Shown here one piece after another: positions 1-13,380 of a stretch of 64,000 bases of DNA; position 1 is the stretch's first letter, and each line of letters begins with the position of its first letter. This stretch comes from Sisyra terminalis (lineage: Eukaryota > Arthropoda > Insecta > Neuroptera > Sisyridae), in the NCBI GenBank assembly GCA_958496175.1, contig OY292277.1, positions 21,718,282 to 21,782,281 on the forward strand, in the 5' to 3' direction. The notes under the pieces are model-generated. The model did not search any database. It had not been told where the DNA came from and saw only the letters and a program-made list of their open reading frames with translations. The position numbers and the translations under genes were made by a program.

Positions 1-1080
1 GAAATAAACTATTTTGCCTTAGCTAGAAATGTGTAAGATTCTTCAGAATTTTACGAATATTTTAACGTGAATTTGTTAGAAGGAATACACTTCAAACCAA
101 AGAGCTTAAAACCTAACTTGCTTGATTAATGACTATGATTTTAAAGAACAAAAGATTTAATTGAATTAATTAGAGGAAATAAAATCCATTACACAAATAA
201 AAAAAAATTGTGCTAAAAAGCTTCAGATATTACTTTAAATGATTGAGAAGGGTAATTTAAGATATTGACCAATTTTACCCAATCGTATACACAAACTTTA
301 TAAAAAGTAGATTTAATATTCTAAACTAGAGAAATCTCGACGCTTAGACAGAAATGTTTTATTATTTCTTTAATTTTGTCGGTAATAAATCTTCTTATTA
401 AAAATGATCGTGCGTAATGTATACGAGCATCTTCTCATATTCATGCAAAAATTGTGGCCTTTAAAAATGGGCAATGTTTGGGCGCACGATGAGATTGAAG
501 TTTTTATGCGAATTTCCATACAAAAAGAAAATGATTATTGATGATAATCCGTGCTGAAATATCACCAAGCTATAAATAAAACACCCACCCCCGCTGTGAC
601 ACTAAAAGATTTACACCGATTTTTTTTCACGTTATTAAATTTAATGAAAAATTCATACTCTCTCTATACGTGACAGAATGAGTGTAAAAAAATTTAGACC
701 AATATTTTGTTTAAAAAATAACATTGCATTAAAAACGAAAACACCCGCGCTAAAACTTGAATTAAATTCAATTGTTTCGTAACAATTGAATTGTGGCTTT
801 CTATGCGATTTCATTATGTGTTTGAAGAAAAAAAGCTTTTTTGATCATAGAAACGAATGGAATTACTAATGTACACCCAACACGAAGATAAACCGATCTA
901 ATTTATTAAATTATTAAATTCTATGGCACTAAAGTGAAAATTGATTTTAAAAATTTACGACACGAACATCAAAAAAAAAAACACTTGCCAAAAAACTTTA
1001 CCAACAAAATAGGTAGTTAAAATCAAAGTTGAAAATAAAATCGAATGAAATGACGAAAGCTAAAGTTACCGAAACTTTCC
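1..1080. other. AT-rich non-coding stretch
   Basis: Low-complexity A/T sequence with many short A tracts. I see no open frame of note, no transposase or RT remnant and no inverted repeat. Confidence 0.5.
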
Positions 1081-1111
1081 CGAGACAAATTGAATTTGTA
1101 TTGAAAGGATG

Positions 1112-1130
1112 TGGTGGCGCCATCTCTCCG
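1112..1130 (+). promoter_or_regulatory. CTCF-like motif
   Basis: The core GTGGCGCCATCTCTCC resembles the insect CTCF consensus, which contains GCGCC-A/C-TCTAG-C/T-GG. It is a compact GC-rich block in an AT-rich context. A single short motif is weak evidence. Similar cores occur near 6505 and 34698. Confidence 0.3.
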
Positions 1131-1564
1131 CAAATCACGTAACTAAAATTGATTTTCAAAGCTTTTTCGTTGAATAAACAAAATTAAAGCTGCAAAACTT
1201 TGCTTTGAAATTCTTTGCGCAATTTAATTTCTTTTTGTGTTTTTGAGGTGAAACTTTTAATCAATTTTTATTAAAAATTAATCTCGTTTAATATGCCATT
1301 GCAAGAAGAATGGAATGTAAGAGACGATGGAATGGAATACGTACAAGGGTTAAAAAGAAATTTAAGGGTTAGTTATGTTTTTGTGCACACAGGGTTAAAA
1401 ACTCACGCCCTGATATGAGGGAGTTCAATAGAGTTAAAAATCCTCCATTTCCCACCCGCATCTCTGATTTTCTTTTTCTATTTCTTTTGATCTATATTGA
1501 AAAGAAAAGCAAGACGACGTCAAATTGGCACAGAAAATAATTATTTAATGTGCGGCTGATTCCT

Positions 1565-1612
1565 ATATGAATGCATATGTATGTATGTTTTTTTATGCAA
1601 ATGCATATTAAT
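1565..1612. promoter_or_regulatory. Clustered POU octamer-like sites
   Basis: An exact ATGCAAAT octamer at 1595-1602 runs straight into ATGCATATTAA, and ATGCATATGTATG lies about 20 bases upstream. Such clustered octamer half-sites are what POU-domain factors bind. The region is AT-rich, so chance occurrence is quite possible. Confidence 0.25.
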
Positions 1613-2560
1613 ATAGCATCTTTATAAATTTCGCATGCGAGCAACAAAGACATACTGATATTAGGTTTTATATGCAACTGTGCAATCGAGTTTCCCCGTG
1701 CACAATTCTTTGTTTTCTCTGAGGGCATTGCTTTGCTTTTTAGTATTCAGAAAGCGCCGATATTTAATCCCTAATCTCACCCCGACGTCATTAGTCACTA
1801 AACTCACCCTCGCACTTTTCTAGACGAATCCTAGTTTTCAGTTAGGCCTTTAAAGCACATACATATGAAGAAGATCTCTGCTCAACGAAATAGACGGAAA
1901 TAAATCGGTAAAGGCAAGGAAATTGGAAATGTTTTGATTAAATTTGCTAATTCAATTCAAAAAGTTTTCAATTAAAATTGATTCGAGATTAGAAATTAAC
2001 CTTACCTCAACAAAATCATTTTAAAATTGGTAAATTGCCAAAGGCCAAAATAACTAAGGGGAAATTTAATCAATCAATTAATAACATCTATATGCCATTA
2101 ATATTTTAAAAGCCAAAATCAATAAATAATTTCTAGTTTGTTTGTTTATTTACGTAATATGAATTTGTCCCCTATTATGTAGGTGGGTTATAATAAGGCA
2201 GATCACAAACAACACGTGTTCTCTAAACATAATAACACTAGTGACACATGTGGTTGACCAACATCAACCCTTAACAAAACATCCAATGCAATCATTATCT
2301 AAAATACACATAGAATAGGATTTATCAATTTTACGAATGTTACCAATGAAATGCACTGAAAATATTACCTGTTCTGCTATCTTATAAAAGAAAATAAGCA
2401 ATAGTTGTAATAAGATTACAATATCTACATGATAGATCGATCTATTTTGACAGACAAGTGACAACTATAGATGAGAGGGTGGATTGCTCAATGTGGGGAT
2501 TCGATTTCGCTAAAGTCAATTTAGGGGTGGTAACGACGCTGCACTAGCTTGCATGCGACA

Positions 2561-5500
2561 CGCAACAAACCAACTTACACACATTTTTTTTTATTACACT
2601 TCGTAATGCATGTAATTTTTTTGAATTTTCAAAGATTTTCCAATATTTTCTATTCTGTAAAACACCTGTCAGTTGTGAAAATAAAATTATAATTAAATAT
2701 TGTATCCATTTTGCACTTACTAGAGTATGTTGAATATTGTTCGAGAGTTGAGCTTAATAACGAAGGTACTACAAAAAATTTATATTTTTTATTAAACTTT
2801 CAAAATGTGTATATGTTGAAGTATATTTTCTGAAAATTTCAAACTGATCCAGTCAAAATTATTGGAAAAACAGGAACATTTCTAAGTACAATTTAACGAT
2901 GTGTAAACGTCTTTTGAAACTTTCAATGCACTTTTCTGTAGACGGTGTTTTCAAAGTCGGTAAGTATGGTTATACGGTTACGCAAAAACAGCTTAACCGA
3001 TCGATCGGAAATTTTAACACAATCTTTTAAGATATATTATTCCAGAATTGATTGAAGGACTAAAATTTGCGATAAAGATTTATATTTTTTTTTTAAAAAA
3101 ATATGGTCATAAATCGCAATTTTTCAAAAATGTGTTGTTTCCTTCAACTAAGATCTAAATATATCGATTTACTAAAAGAAACTTCTATTTATTGTTGTCT
3201 TGAATAATCTAAACAAGAGATTTTTCTCACCACCAGATACTTTTTTTTATTGCTCTTCCAAGAGTCCGTCCACAAGAGCCAACAGGAACAGTAAAAATCA
3301 ATATTTTAAAAAATTTAAAATTCCAAATTTTAATAGTCAATCAGTCTTTGGCAAATTTCTATACGTCAAGCTTCTACTAAAACCGATGAAATTTCTTCAA
3401 GACTATCTTCTTCTCCAATTGAACTTATTTTTGTAGAAAAAAAATAAGTACTTTAAGACTATAAGTACGTAATCTGCTCATAGACATGGAAAATTATTAA
3501 AATCTTGGTAACCACAAATGACCTCATATAGTGTGCTCGTATAACTTCGGATCTTTCGATATTCATCGGTCATCGCTCTTAAACATGCGTTGCGCAACAA
3601 CGGTTGACAATACCAGTTGCGTACGATAAAGAGAATATCTTCTAAAATTTATATGACGATAAAGTTACATCTGATATTTGACAAAGAAAATCGCTTTTCA
3701 GAAAAAATAAACAACTTTTTTGGCTTTGCAACTCCGTATAAGTAACCCCTTAAATAAAAGTTATAATATATTCGATAACAATTGAAAAATTCTATACTTT
3801 GTCAAACCGTTTAGCTTGGGGAATTAAGTTGAGCACCATATTGATAAATCTAAGTCATTCACCAGTAAAACTTTTAACTATTTTTGTTCAAATTTTAATT
3901 TACCTAGTGGTACTAGATAATCCATAAAAACAGCTTTCCTTACCTGAAACTCTGTTCATTAAATCGCCCACATTCTTCAAGTCGCACAAAAATAAATCTC
4001 GTATTCGCCGCTGATTAAATTTTTTAAAATTCCTTTTTAGTGGATGTTTTTACAACTTTTAAAAGTGATACATCCTCAAAACTTTATGTCCCCAGCTTAA
4101 GTAGTTTTATGTTAGTATTTTTGTCGTTTTACGCGAATACAACTACCTCTAATATTGTGTGAGCTTTAGTTTAACACTCTTTTATTAGGTGTACTTCTCC
4201 CTCATTTTCTTGTGCAACACAATGTCAAAATAAACGTACTTCTTCAAGTTCATTTGATAAAATGAACAAAAAATGCAATCTTAATATAAATTAAAAAAAA
4301 ATATATTGTCTTTATTACTTTCTTTTACATTGATGATGTTAACTACCAGTTACTTATTGGGGGTGAGGAAAAATGGGAAAAAAATCGTTTATTTGGTTTG
4401 CGTGTTTCAACAAAATAATAGAAAAGTGTAAGACGAGAAATGAAGTTGAAAAAAAAACTAATAAAAGAAATCACGGGGTTTGCACCATGTATGATTGAAT
4501 TGATTGTATTTTTCTATTTCCGTAATTTCTGTTATTATTTATTTTATAATATTGAGTCTTGTATTAGAATGTAATGTATTCAAAAAATATTGACATTATG
4601 TGTTTCCACTTCAATTATAATGAAACGGATTGAATTATTTGAATAAATATTAACCCATTTTCATGATATTGAGGGTTCAAGAGAAAAGCGTCGAAAGATG
4701 ACTAGTTGAGGTCCCATGACTATAATTGGATAAGTGAACCAAGAAAACATGATTATTGTTAAACAACGATGAAAATGAATCGAAAAGGTAAGGAAAAGGA
4801 CAAAAAAGTGAGTTAGTGTAATGAGAACAAATAATACCGTAACCAATATGAATCCAGGAGAAATGGAATAGGAATGAAAAATAGACAGGGGAGAAAAGCA
4901 AGAGTATACTGTTCAAACAATGAATATTATTTCTACTCATAGAAGTATTATAATTTATTTGCACCGATTCCGTACCTAGTTTTGTTAACACAAGAACTTT
5001 ACTCGTAATTTTTTTGCTAGAACTAGCATGAAATCGTCGCATCGTTTTGCTAAAATAAGTCTATAATTTTTCATTAGAACTGTTTTAATTAGCTTGAAAA
5101 TTAGCATTAATCAAAAGGTGGAACTTTCTACATACGGTAATCTGATCTGAATTTTATGCTGAAAATGAATTTATTACGGCTTAAGGGTGAATTTAAGAAT
5201 TTATATTTCTGAACATCTGATATACAAATATACTGACACCCCTATTAGAAATGTGTCGAAACGCAAAGAAAATGAGACGTGGTGCAGACGAAAGAAGACG
5301 CGTGGTAGTGGTAAAAGGTGCCGAGCTTTGAAATCCGAATAAAGTCTTTTGTATCAAATAAGAATATCAATTGTGTAAACAGTAAAGATCGCGTACGTTT
5401 CGCTTTGGTAAAACAAACCAAAGTCACTGTTTCGAATAATCTGTTCATTCCCAAACCAAACTCTGGCGCATTCAACCCGCTATCATTTCAGCGCCAATAC

Positions 5501-6820
5501 CGCCCTTATTCCAATTGACAATAAGTCAATTATCATGCCTGGAATTTCCCATTCCAGTTCTCGGTTGTTTTATCGAATCCCATCATACGTTTTATTATAA
5601 ACTCAACCGTATAAAATAATATTTGCTCAAGAAATCATCGTAACCTTATTATTTCTTACGTTTAAACGTGGAAAACTTGATTCGATGTTTTACCGACCGC
5701 AACGGCCAACCCTCACCCGCTGTCATATTGATTCAAATTTATTATACCGAAAATTTTCTATTCATCAAATATTTTAACGATAAGATTCACCCCACACACA
5801 CACTCCAGCACTACCACCGTACTACCATCACTGACTTTCTAGAGAACTTCTAAAATTTCTTTCCGAATTGTCTTTGAATTCGATTTATAATAGGCTTACG
5901 GTTTTATATCGTGGCAAAACAAATAATTTATTTCTCTTAAATAATAATTGTAGCAAAGTTTCTGACAATAATTCATAAGACTCTGCAAGAGTTCTTGCGT
6001 TAATTACAAGAATAATCCAGTTCGCAATGAAAAAAACAAATATCGTTGTTTAATCAAAAAGTTTCGAGAAACTTTATCAAATAGAATTCATTTATGATTA
6101 TTTATTTGTTTTGTGAGAGAAAATAATGATGAGATGACTAAAAAGCAATCTTAGAATTATACCAACCATCCGATTTGTTTTAATTGAACGTTTTCAAATA
6201 CTCACTTTGTTAAAACTAATTTACCAGCCGTAAAGAAAAAATTGTAATGCCGAATCAAAATTTTCTTTTTTGTATTATAACTGGAAGTAGAGTTTCTTTT
6301 TTAACTTTATTACTTATATAGTGGTTTATTATACGAGCTATTCTTGTATGTTTGTGTTATGGTTTCTGAAAACAGTCTTAACAATTTTCATAAAAATCAG
6401 CAATTCAATAACGTTTTACTTTTTATATTTATCTGTAAAGTTGTCTTCTAAGAAAAACAGCAAATTTCCACGAAAAACGGAAAAAAATTTAAAAAAAAAT
6501 TGTTGCGCCACCTGTTAATGTAAATTTTAACTATGTACCGGTATGAATATAGACTAATATAACAATTAGTTTCAATTGTTATTTTTAAAGTAAAATATTT
6601 TTAAAGAAATCAAATAATCTCTTATCAAGTTACAGTATCAAAACAAAATTTGAAATTTTGGACAGAAATTACAAAAAATATGCGTCTTGATATAGAACAG
6701 CAGCTATTTGTGAAGGAAATTGGAAGAACTAACGAAAAAAATTGAGTCAATTCAAAATAGAAAAAGACTAATTTTATCGGAAGAATCTTATCTTAACTAA
6801 ATATGTTTCGTCTCATGTTC
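2561..6820. other. AT-rich stretch, no supported gene
   Basis: Long A/T runs with scattered short open frames on both strands (for example 4677-5042, 121 codons on the minus strand) that have no recognisable domain and low-complexity composition. A CTCF-like core, TTGCGCCACCTG, lies at 6504-6515. Nothing else is recognised. Confidence 0.45.
6504..6515 (+). promoter_or_regulatory. CTCF-like motif
   Basis: TTGCGCCACCTG contains GCGCCACCT, the reverse of the AGGTGGCGC core described for fly CTCF. It stands out in a flank that is almost pure A/T. Motif-level evidence only. Confidence 0.25.
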
Positions 6821-6826
6821 CTTATA

Positions 6827-7650
6827 AATTAATTAATAATTATGTATATCCTATGACTCAATTTCTATCCTATGACATAGTTCATAATCTTTCGTTTTAA
6901 TATCCCAAATGTAATACTTTCAATAGGTTTTTTAGAGTGTTAAATGAAGTTTTTCTTATTGCATCATCTAGAGCAAACTTGTTTAAGCTGGAAAACTAAT
7001 TGAAAAATTTTAGAAGCAGAGAAGTGATAAAAAGTAAACCAACAAAATAGTGTCATTTATCATATTATCATATGATAGCTATGAAACAAAAGCTCATGTT
7101 CTTTCTGGAACCATCAAAACTGGCAACGTTGCATTTTCTCATTCGATTTTTACCCCATTCGCGATTTTTTATTAATTCAATTCTAATATAGTATAATTTA
7201 CTCTTTCGTGGCTAAACTTTCGTTATGGGCTGATTTATTTACGAATTAAAATTAAAAAAAATACTAGAAAATGCAACGATGCCAAATTTAATAGTTCCAG
7301 AAAGGACATGCGCTTTTGTTTCATTGCAATCAATTCTCTATCATATGATAAGATGATAAATGACATTTCTTTACATACTTGTAATCACTTCTTTGATTCC
7401 TAAATGTTTCAATTGGTTTTCTAGCTTAAACAAGTTTACTCTAGATGAAATTTTGCAGTAAAAAAAATTCCATTTAACACCCAAAAAAAAACCTATTGAA
7501 AGTATTGCATTTGGGATAATAGAATAAAAGATTATGACTTATGTCATAGGATATAAATTGAGTCGTGAGATAGACATAATAATTAATTAACTTATTAATT
7601 GTGACTCGGAAATAATAAATAAGCTATTTATCAATGTTAAACTAAATGTT
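6827..7650. repeat. Large imperfect palindrome, copy 1
   Basis: The left arm (about 6827-7150) matches the reverse complement of the right arm (about 7255-7595). Matching stretches include TCCTATGACTCAATTT, the ACTTTCAATAGGTTTTTT block, AACTTGTTTAAGCT, TATCATATGATAG, and a 'GTCCTTTCTGGAAC' versus 'GTTCTTTCTGGAACC' pair. By eye the arms are about 80 percent alike, with a loop of about 100 bases. A tail at 7596-7650 containing TGACTCGGAAATAATAAAT is also found beside the second palindrome near 48811-48855, so the two are relatives. No coding capacity is visible. It is probably an old inverted or fold-back mobile element. Confidence 0.7.
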
Positions 7651-8380
7651 AGTCTGTAAATTTCCGAATCAATTAAAAATCATAAATAGAGAAAAAAGTA
7701 CCACATGAAGGAGATGGGTACAGGGGAAAAGTAAAACAAACTTCTATCAAACTTTTTTTTAATTCAAATTTTTCAAAGATATTAAATTAAAATTGCTTCA
7801 AATTTCAGCTGAAGTCAGGGAAATTTCTCGGTAGAACATATAAGCTATTACAGTTAAATAGAAAGCTTCATTGTTTTCGAATTCAATTTTTGCATATACC
7901 TATACTTTTGAATTATTTAGCAGTCGAAAGTGTCGAGTACCCAAGAAACTTTTGACTTTTTTTTAGAAATTTGTTTTGAGAAAACTTTTTTGACAAATCT
8001 TTATAATCTGAACTTCAAAACAATACCACCTGCCGATGACAGCTAGCCGCTGTTATAATGCGTTGTGAAAACAGAAAATTCAGTCATACGATATAATACA
8101 TATTATATATTAATTAGTTAATTCATTAATGGTATTTTCTTGAATTTGTATGTTTTTTTTAATATCAAGCTTAACGTTTGTGTCATAAATGTTCTAATTA
8201 CAATCTGTGCTATTAGCTAAAACATAAAAATCTTAAAGGCTTACCAATTTCATAACAGTAATTATAGTATTAATGATTTCAATGAAGGTTTTTCCTAATG
8301 TGTTCTATAGGGAATAAACGAAAATATTTCAAAAGGGGCAGAGAATATTGGTTAAGCGCAGGATGTTTCAAATGATTATC
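7651..8380. other. AT-rich stretch
   Basis: Non-coding, AT-rich, with no repeat or domain recognised. Confidence 0.4.
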
Positions 8381-10500
8381 ATGAATTTCATGAGTGACGT
8401 TTAAACCTCTGACCGCATCCCAGACATACAAACACACAGTCGCAGACAAACAGACAGACGTGTATTCAACATTACCCCTTTAGTCAGTTTCCTGGATTAT
8501 TGTATTTTCGGTGGCCAAAGGTGTAACTAACACGAACAATAATTTCCCTAATGATAGGAGTACATATACCTGACATTGGTTAAAGCACAGCAAGTCGCCG
8601 ATCAAGTGCACTGATGATACATACAACCAAAGACCAATATATCCTAAGGGTAACTTGCAATTAAGCTTACTTATCATATTGGATGATTTTTTTTCTAAAG
8701 ACTACACGATTTTTTTATTTACTAACCGAAATTAAAAGTCATTTATCAAAGCTTTAGTAACATATTTCTAATCAAGTGAACCGCAAGAGTATAGTTTGAA
8801 GTGTTATCATATAACTTCTTGCAGACTTTCTCTTACGAAGGGAATAAATCAAAGCTCTCATAGTCTTTAATTTTTTAATATTTAAATCAAAGTCATTTTG
8901 AAGTAATGGGGTAGTCAAGATGATAATCTTCGCAAAGAAAAGGAAAAGATGGGAATGAGAAATTTGTTTTTTTTTATATATAAAAAAGAAAAGATCAATC
9001 GTTTGCGATGAAGTCTTGTATAAAAATGATATCAAACTTAACTGCCTTTGTGAATCTATCGCTATCGTTCGTTTGATATTCGACCAAATAAATCCCGGAG
9101 GCCGTCGCGTTTGAGACAAACACACTCATCCCCATGGACGATTGTACCCTGCTTATCCGTTTATTAAGCCATTTTTCTCTTGAGTGATCGCCGTAAAGCG
9201 TATAAAATATTTGAAAAATTGATTATTATATTCCGCTTTTATCGTTCTATTTCCTCACATTTTATGTTGAATATTATGTGCATTACATATTAAATATATA
9301 CAAGAACATAAGGGATTGGGGTGGTGGTTGTATATTGGGGAAATGATGCGCCCAGAACGACACAATCATGCTAATAAGTCGAGCCGCGTTCCTTTGTCAT
9401 CTAAATTTTCCTTCATTTTTTAATCCACCGAATATTAAAAATCAATTGAAAATTCCCATATTCTTTTCGTTTAGTACGAAATATCAAGGCACAAGCCACC
9501 CCTTGTGTTTTAATAAAATATCGATACTGCTATTTGAAAGGACATCACGCGCTTCATAAACGACGTTTGACATCAATTTGTACCATCGTAGAAACAACAT
9601 AATCTTCCCCTACTATTTGTCAAACCCTAAAAATCAAATCTCCCTTGAAAATTGAAATGTCCCACCTCAATTTTATGCAGTATTTGTAATATTTCTGAAA
9701 TTTGATATTCAGTAATCGTTGGGAGATGTTGAAGTGGAGGCCGACGGTATATTGAGAAGGCAAATGTTTGTACATTTGTGCATTTAAACAACATTGAAAC
9801 AACACTACTTTAGAGTATTCAAAACGGTGAATATTTACATTTCAAAGACGATTAGATATTTACTGTGTGCAGTATAGACTGAAGAGTTAAGAGATGTATG
9901 TAGAGTGGGAATGTTTCAGGAATTGGAGCAAATTTACGCCCGTTTTTGATTGTAATAGTTCACGAACAAGACGACAGCAACATCATCACCATCAACCTCA
10001 TCCAACATCACCTATTATAACAAACATTACAAATTCTAAGGATCTCTCCTTATCTTTGATACTCGAGTCCACTATTGCACCTTTAGAGAGATTCATCTCC
10101 TACACGTGTGTACAACATATACCTACGTTTAAATGTAATTACCGAAACCACCAACGGGGCTGGGCTTTATGTACAAATACACAGTAAATAATCACAGATA
10201 AATAAACCGTTTCATATATATACAATATAAACACACTAATGAAACACCTGTGTATTTGAATCCATAAGATAAATCTTAAAAACCTAATAATTCAAATTAC
10301 GTTCTATGCTAAATTTAGTTATCACCAAACGTGGGCCATAAAGTGTAAATATGTAACATAGTATGATATAATAGATGTCTTTAATACATGACCATGTTAA
10401 ATACTTAATCAAATTATAAGATTTCGTATGAAAAACGAAAAAAAAAAAAAAGTAATATGTAAAAATTTTACACAAACTTTTGTGGGAAAAAAATTTCATG
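8381..10500. other. Higher-complexity non-coding island
   Basis: Mixed-composition sequence with several short frames on opposite strands. A CAT/CAC-rich patch around 9975-10015 gives a His-rich reading (part of a 97-codon frame at 9894-10187), but there is no domain and no splice context. I treat it as non-coding. Confidence 0.35.
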
Positions 10501-13380
10501 GCACCACAAAATTTTTGGTTTGAAAACTCTGAAATTAGTTATTTTATGACTGTCGTCAAAAACTTTTTTAAAACTATTATCTTAATTTATAAGTTAGTTC
10601 CCTGAAAACATTTTTCTTCTTTTTCTTGAATTGAATTCACACTACCAAAACTGTTAATATCAATAATGCGTTTTACGCAATTGTATTTGGTTATTGGTTT
10701 TTCTATACAAACTTATAATTAAAAACAGAAATCTTCTTTCTTATTACAAAAAGTAACTTTTCACATTGAAGTTTAAAATTTCAAAACTAATTAAGTTTAA
10801 AATTAAATAATTAGTATAAAGCTCACTTTAAAATGATGGAATATTTGCTGGTGCTTCCAAATCAAAAACAATGTCTATCAAGTGGCATGCACCCTCCAGA
10901 CAGGGTAAGAAATTGAGACTTTGAATTAGTCTTTATCAACGTTTTAAAATATTTTACATCATTTGTGATGAAAACTGGTTCCAAAAAATAAAATCTGATA
11001 CTAGAATTTTTCTGCCTTTTAAACTCTCTACACCAAAAGCTTGCTAATCGAGGATAAGGTCTCAAATGGTTGGTCTGCTAAAAATAAGTCTCTCGTCAAG
11101 TTTGAAAACAAAATATTCTTATAAAAAAGTGGTTTTTTGAACCATTTTCGGAAGCAATACCGAAACCGTTAAATTTATCAAAATTGTCAACGGAAATGTC
11201 AATAAAGATCATTTGGCAGATCTTCTAATGGTTTCGATATTATGTCGATAAACTTTTGAGAAAATCAAGTTTTTTGTATGATCAATAAACAGTTTATTTT
11301 TATTTTATGGGAGCAATTGTTCCATCAGATGCAAAAGTTAACGCCATTTTCAGTAATTGTTTCAAAAAAGGAATAATATTTGAGCTGAATAGTTTTTGGG
11401 TATCAAATCGATCGTCGATTAAAGAGTGCGAATAGAATAGTGCGAAATGACACCATAAAATGTATATACAGATTTATTCATACTCGCAATTTTCAAGCTC
11501 TTATAGAGGACACATGTCGGATTTTTAGCATATGGTGTCTCAGACTTCTTTGGTCCTCGAACCATCAACAATTACTAATTTAACCACCGACATGGTTAAT
11601 ATTGGATTAGGTATAAGATTTTAACTGATCCATTATATTTCATAATAATTCAAATGGAATGTTAATTAAATCATCACTAGATTAATTATGATGATATTGC
11701 GGTGCTGAATTGTTTGGAATCAATTTTCCTCACAATATTATCTTCTTCTTTGTCAGCTCTTAGTTACCCACTCCAAAATATGAGCCTACTCCAAGTACTT
11801 TCATTACGCTCCTAGGTTGCATTTAACACCTTCTCCCAGCAACTCTTTTTATGATCTTGCTGGATTACAATTTTTCTGACCACACAGAAAAACGAGTGAA
11901 GGATATGATTAATGTATTCAGTTTGGAAATACTTTTGCATGTGGCTTATTTGCATCCATAGAACACGCACTTACTGAGCAGCGCTTCACATTTTTGCTCA
12001 AAAAGGAACAATTTTTTTAGAATGCTATCCACAAATTGACCGAAAAATGGCATAAATTTATAGTTTATAGAGGGAATAATTTTGAATAAAATAAGTTTTC
12101 TTACGGAAAAATAATCAAAACTTATTTTTTCAGAAAAAAATCTGATTTCATATTAACACACCAAGCATATTGCAAATTTTGATTTTTTTAATTCATACAC
12201 CGAAAATTAAAACATTCTTCCAACCCCATATCATTTAAAAAATAAATATCACTTTACATATTTCTTTCCTTCTAGCTACCTTCTACACAAGGGATTTAAA
12301 CCTCTAACAAAAAATACATCAATAAAAATGGTTTCGTGACTCAAATAAATAGATAATCATATCAAACAGCCGATATTACAACAATATTTTATTATACTGA
12401 AATTAATTCTATTTAAATTTGATCGAAAGATAATTTCATGTATTGGGAAATATATTATAGACATTAAAGCCCATTTCTCTCTACCCAGTTCTAGATTCTA
12501 TAATATGCTATCAAGAGACAAAAACGATAAAATTTTTTTGGTCCCACTGCGCCTACTCGATTATTTGTTCATATACAATAATATCCCTTTTTTCATATTA
12601 TTTTGAAATATTATCGTCCAATTAGATCTAGTTAGTCATGTTACATGCTAACACCATCTGTCATATTTGATAAGTATCAGTGATAGGCTATAACTTTTTA
12701 TGACTTGTAATATTTGCCTTAAATATTTAATAATCACAATGAAGGGAAAGGGGGTGGAAAACCACTATTACAAAATACTATTGAACTAGGGAATGGAAAA
12801 TGTTAACACAATATTCGAATAATATGCAAATGAAATTTTTACAGTTGGTAATAACACGTGTATTCGTGAGCTCAAAATTTGGTAATATTAATTTAATTAA
12901 GAAATTTTTTCCTTCATTTTTCCTTAATCAAGCATAAAGTAAAAAATTATTAATGACCAAATACCTGAATATTTATCAGGCAATAAATTGAAAAAAATAT
13001 TCACATTTGACAGAAAATAAGGGTGGCTCCAAATAGGTTTACATGGCACTTAATTAAGCGTAAAAGCACACCCAAAACTCGAAAATTTAATAAATATAAA
13101 AAAAATATTAACGTACATGACAGGCCCCAGTAAAAGCACGAAATCTGAAAAATAGAAAAAAAAATTCAGACAAAATATAACAGAACTATTATGGTATAAA
13201 CCTTAACGAGTAATTAATCTATTGAGCTTGGAAAATTTATTCACAACTCCTTTTTATATCCTTAAATAAAAAGACAAATTAGCCACCCTCCACTTAAGCC
13301 ACATTCAATTATCTAATTAGACATATTTTTTATGTCATACTTAAAATATCATTTATTATCCGAGAAATGAACAACTAACG
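10501..13380. other. AT-rich stretch
   Basis: Decayed AT-rich sequence. I find no transposon ends, RT or transposase remnants. Confidence 0.4.

Larger units (their letters stand above)
1081..2560. other. Higher-complexity non-coding island
   Basis: More even base composition than its surroundings, with short open frames on both strands that I read as chance. It contains a GC-rich CTCF-like motif near 1112-1130 and an octamer-type site near 1595-1602. It could be regulatory sequence of an unseen neighbour gene; that is inference only. Confidence 0.35.

Noticed and set aside
4677..5042. 121-codon minus-strand frame
   Set aside because: Ser/Phe/His-rich low-complexity reading, overlapped by another minus-strand frame, no family pattern.
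8772..9125. 117-codon minus-strand frame
   Set aside because: Contains long F/K/I runs from A/T tracts and matches no domain I know.
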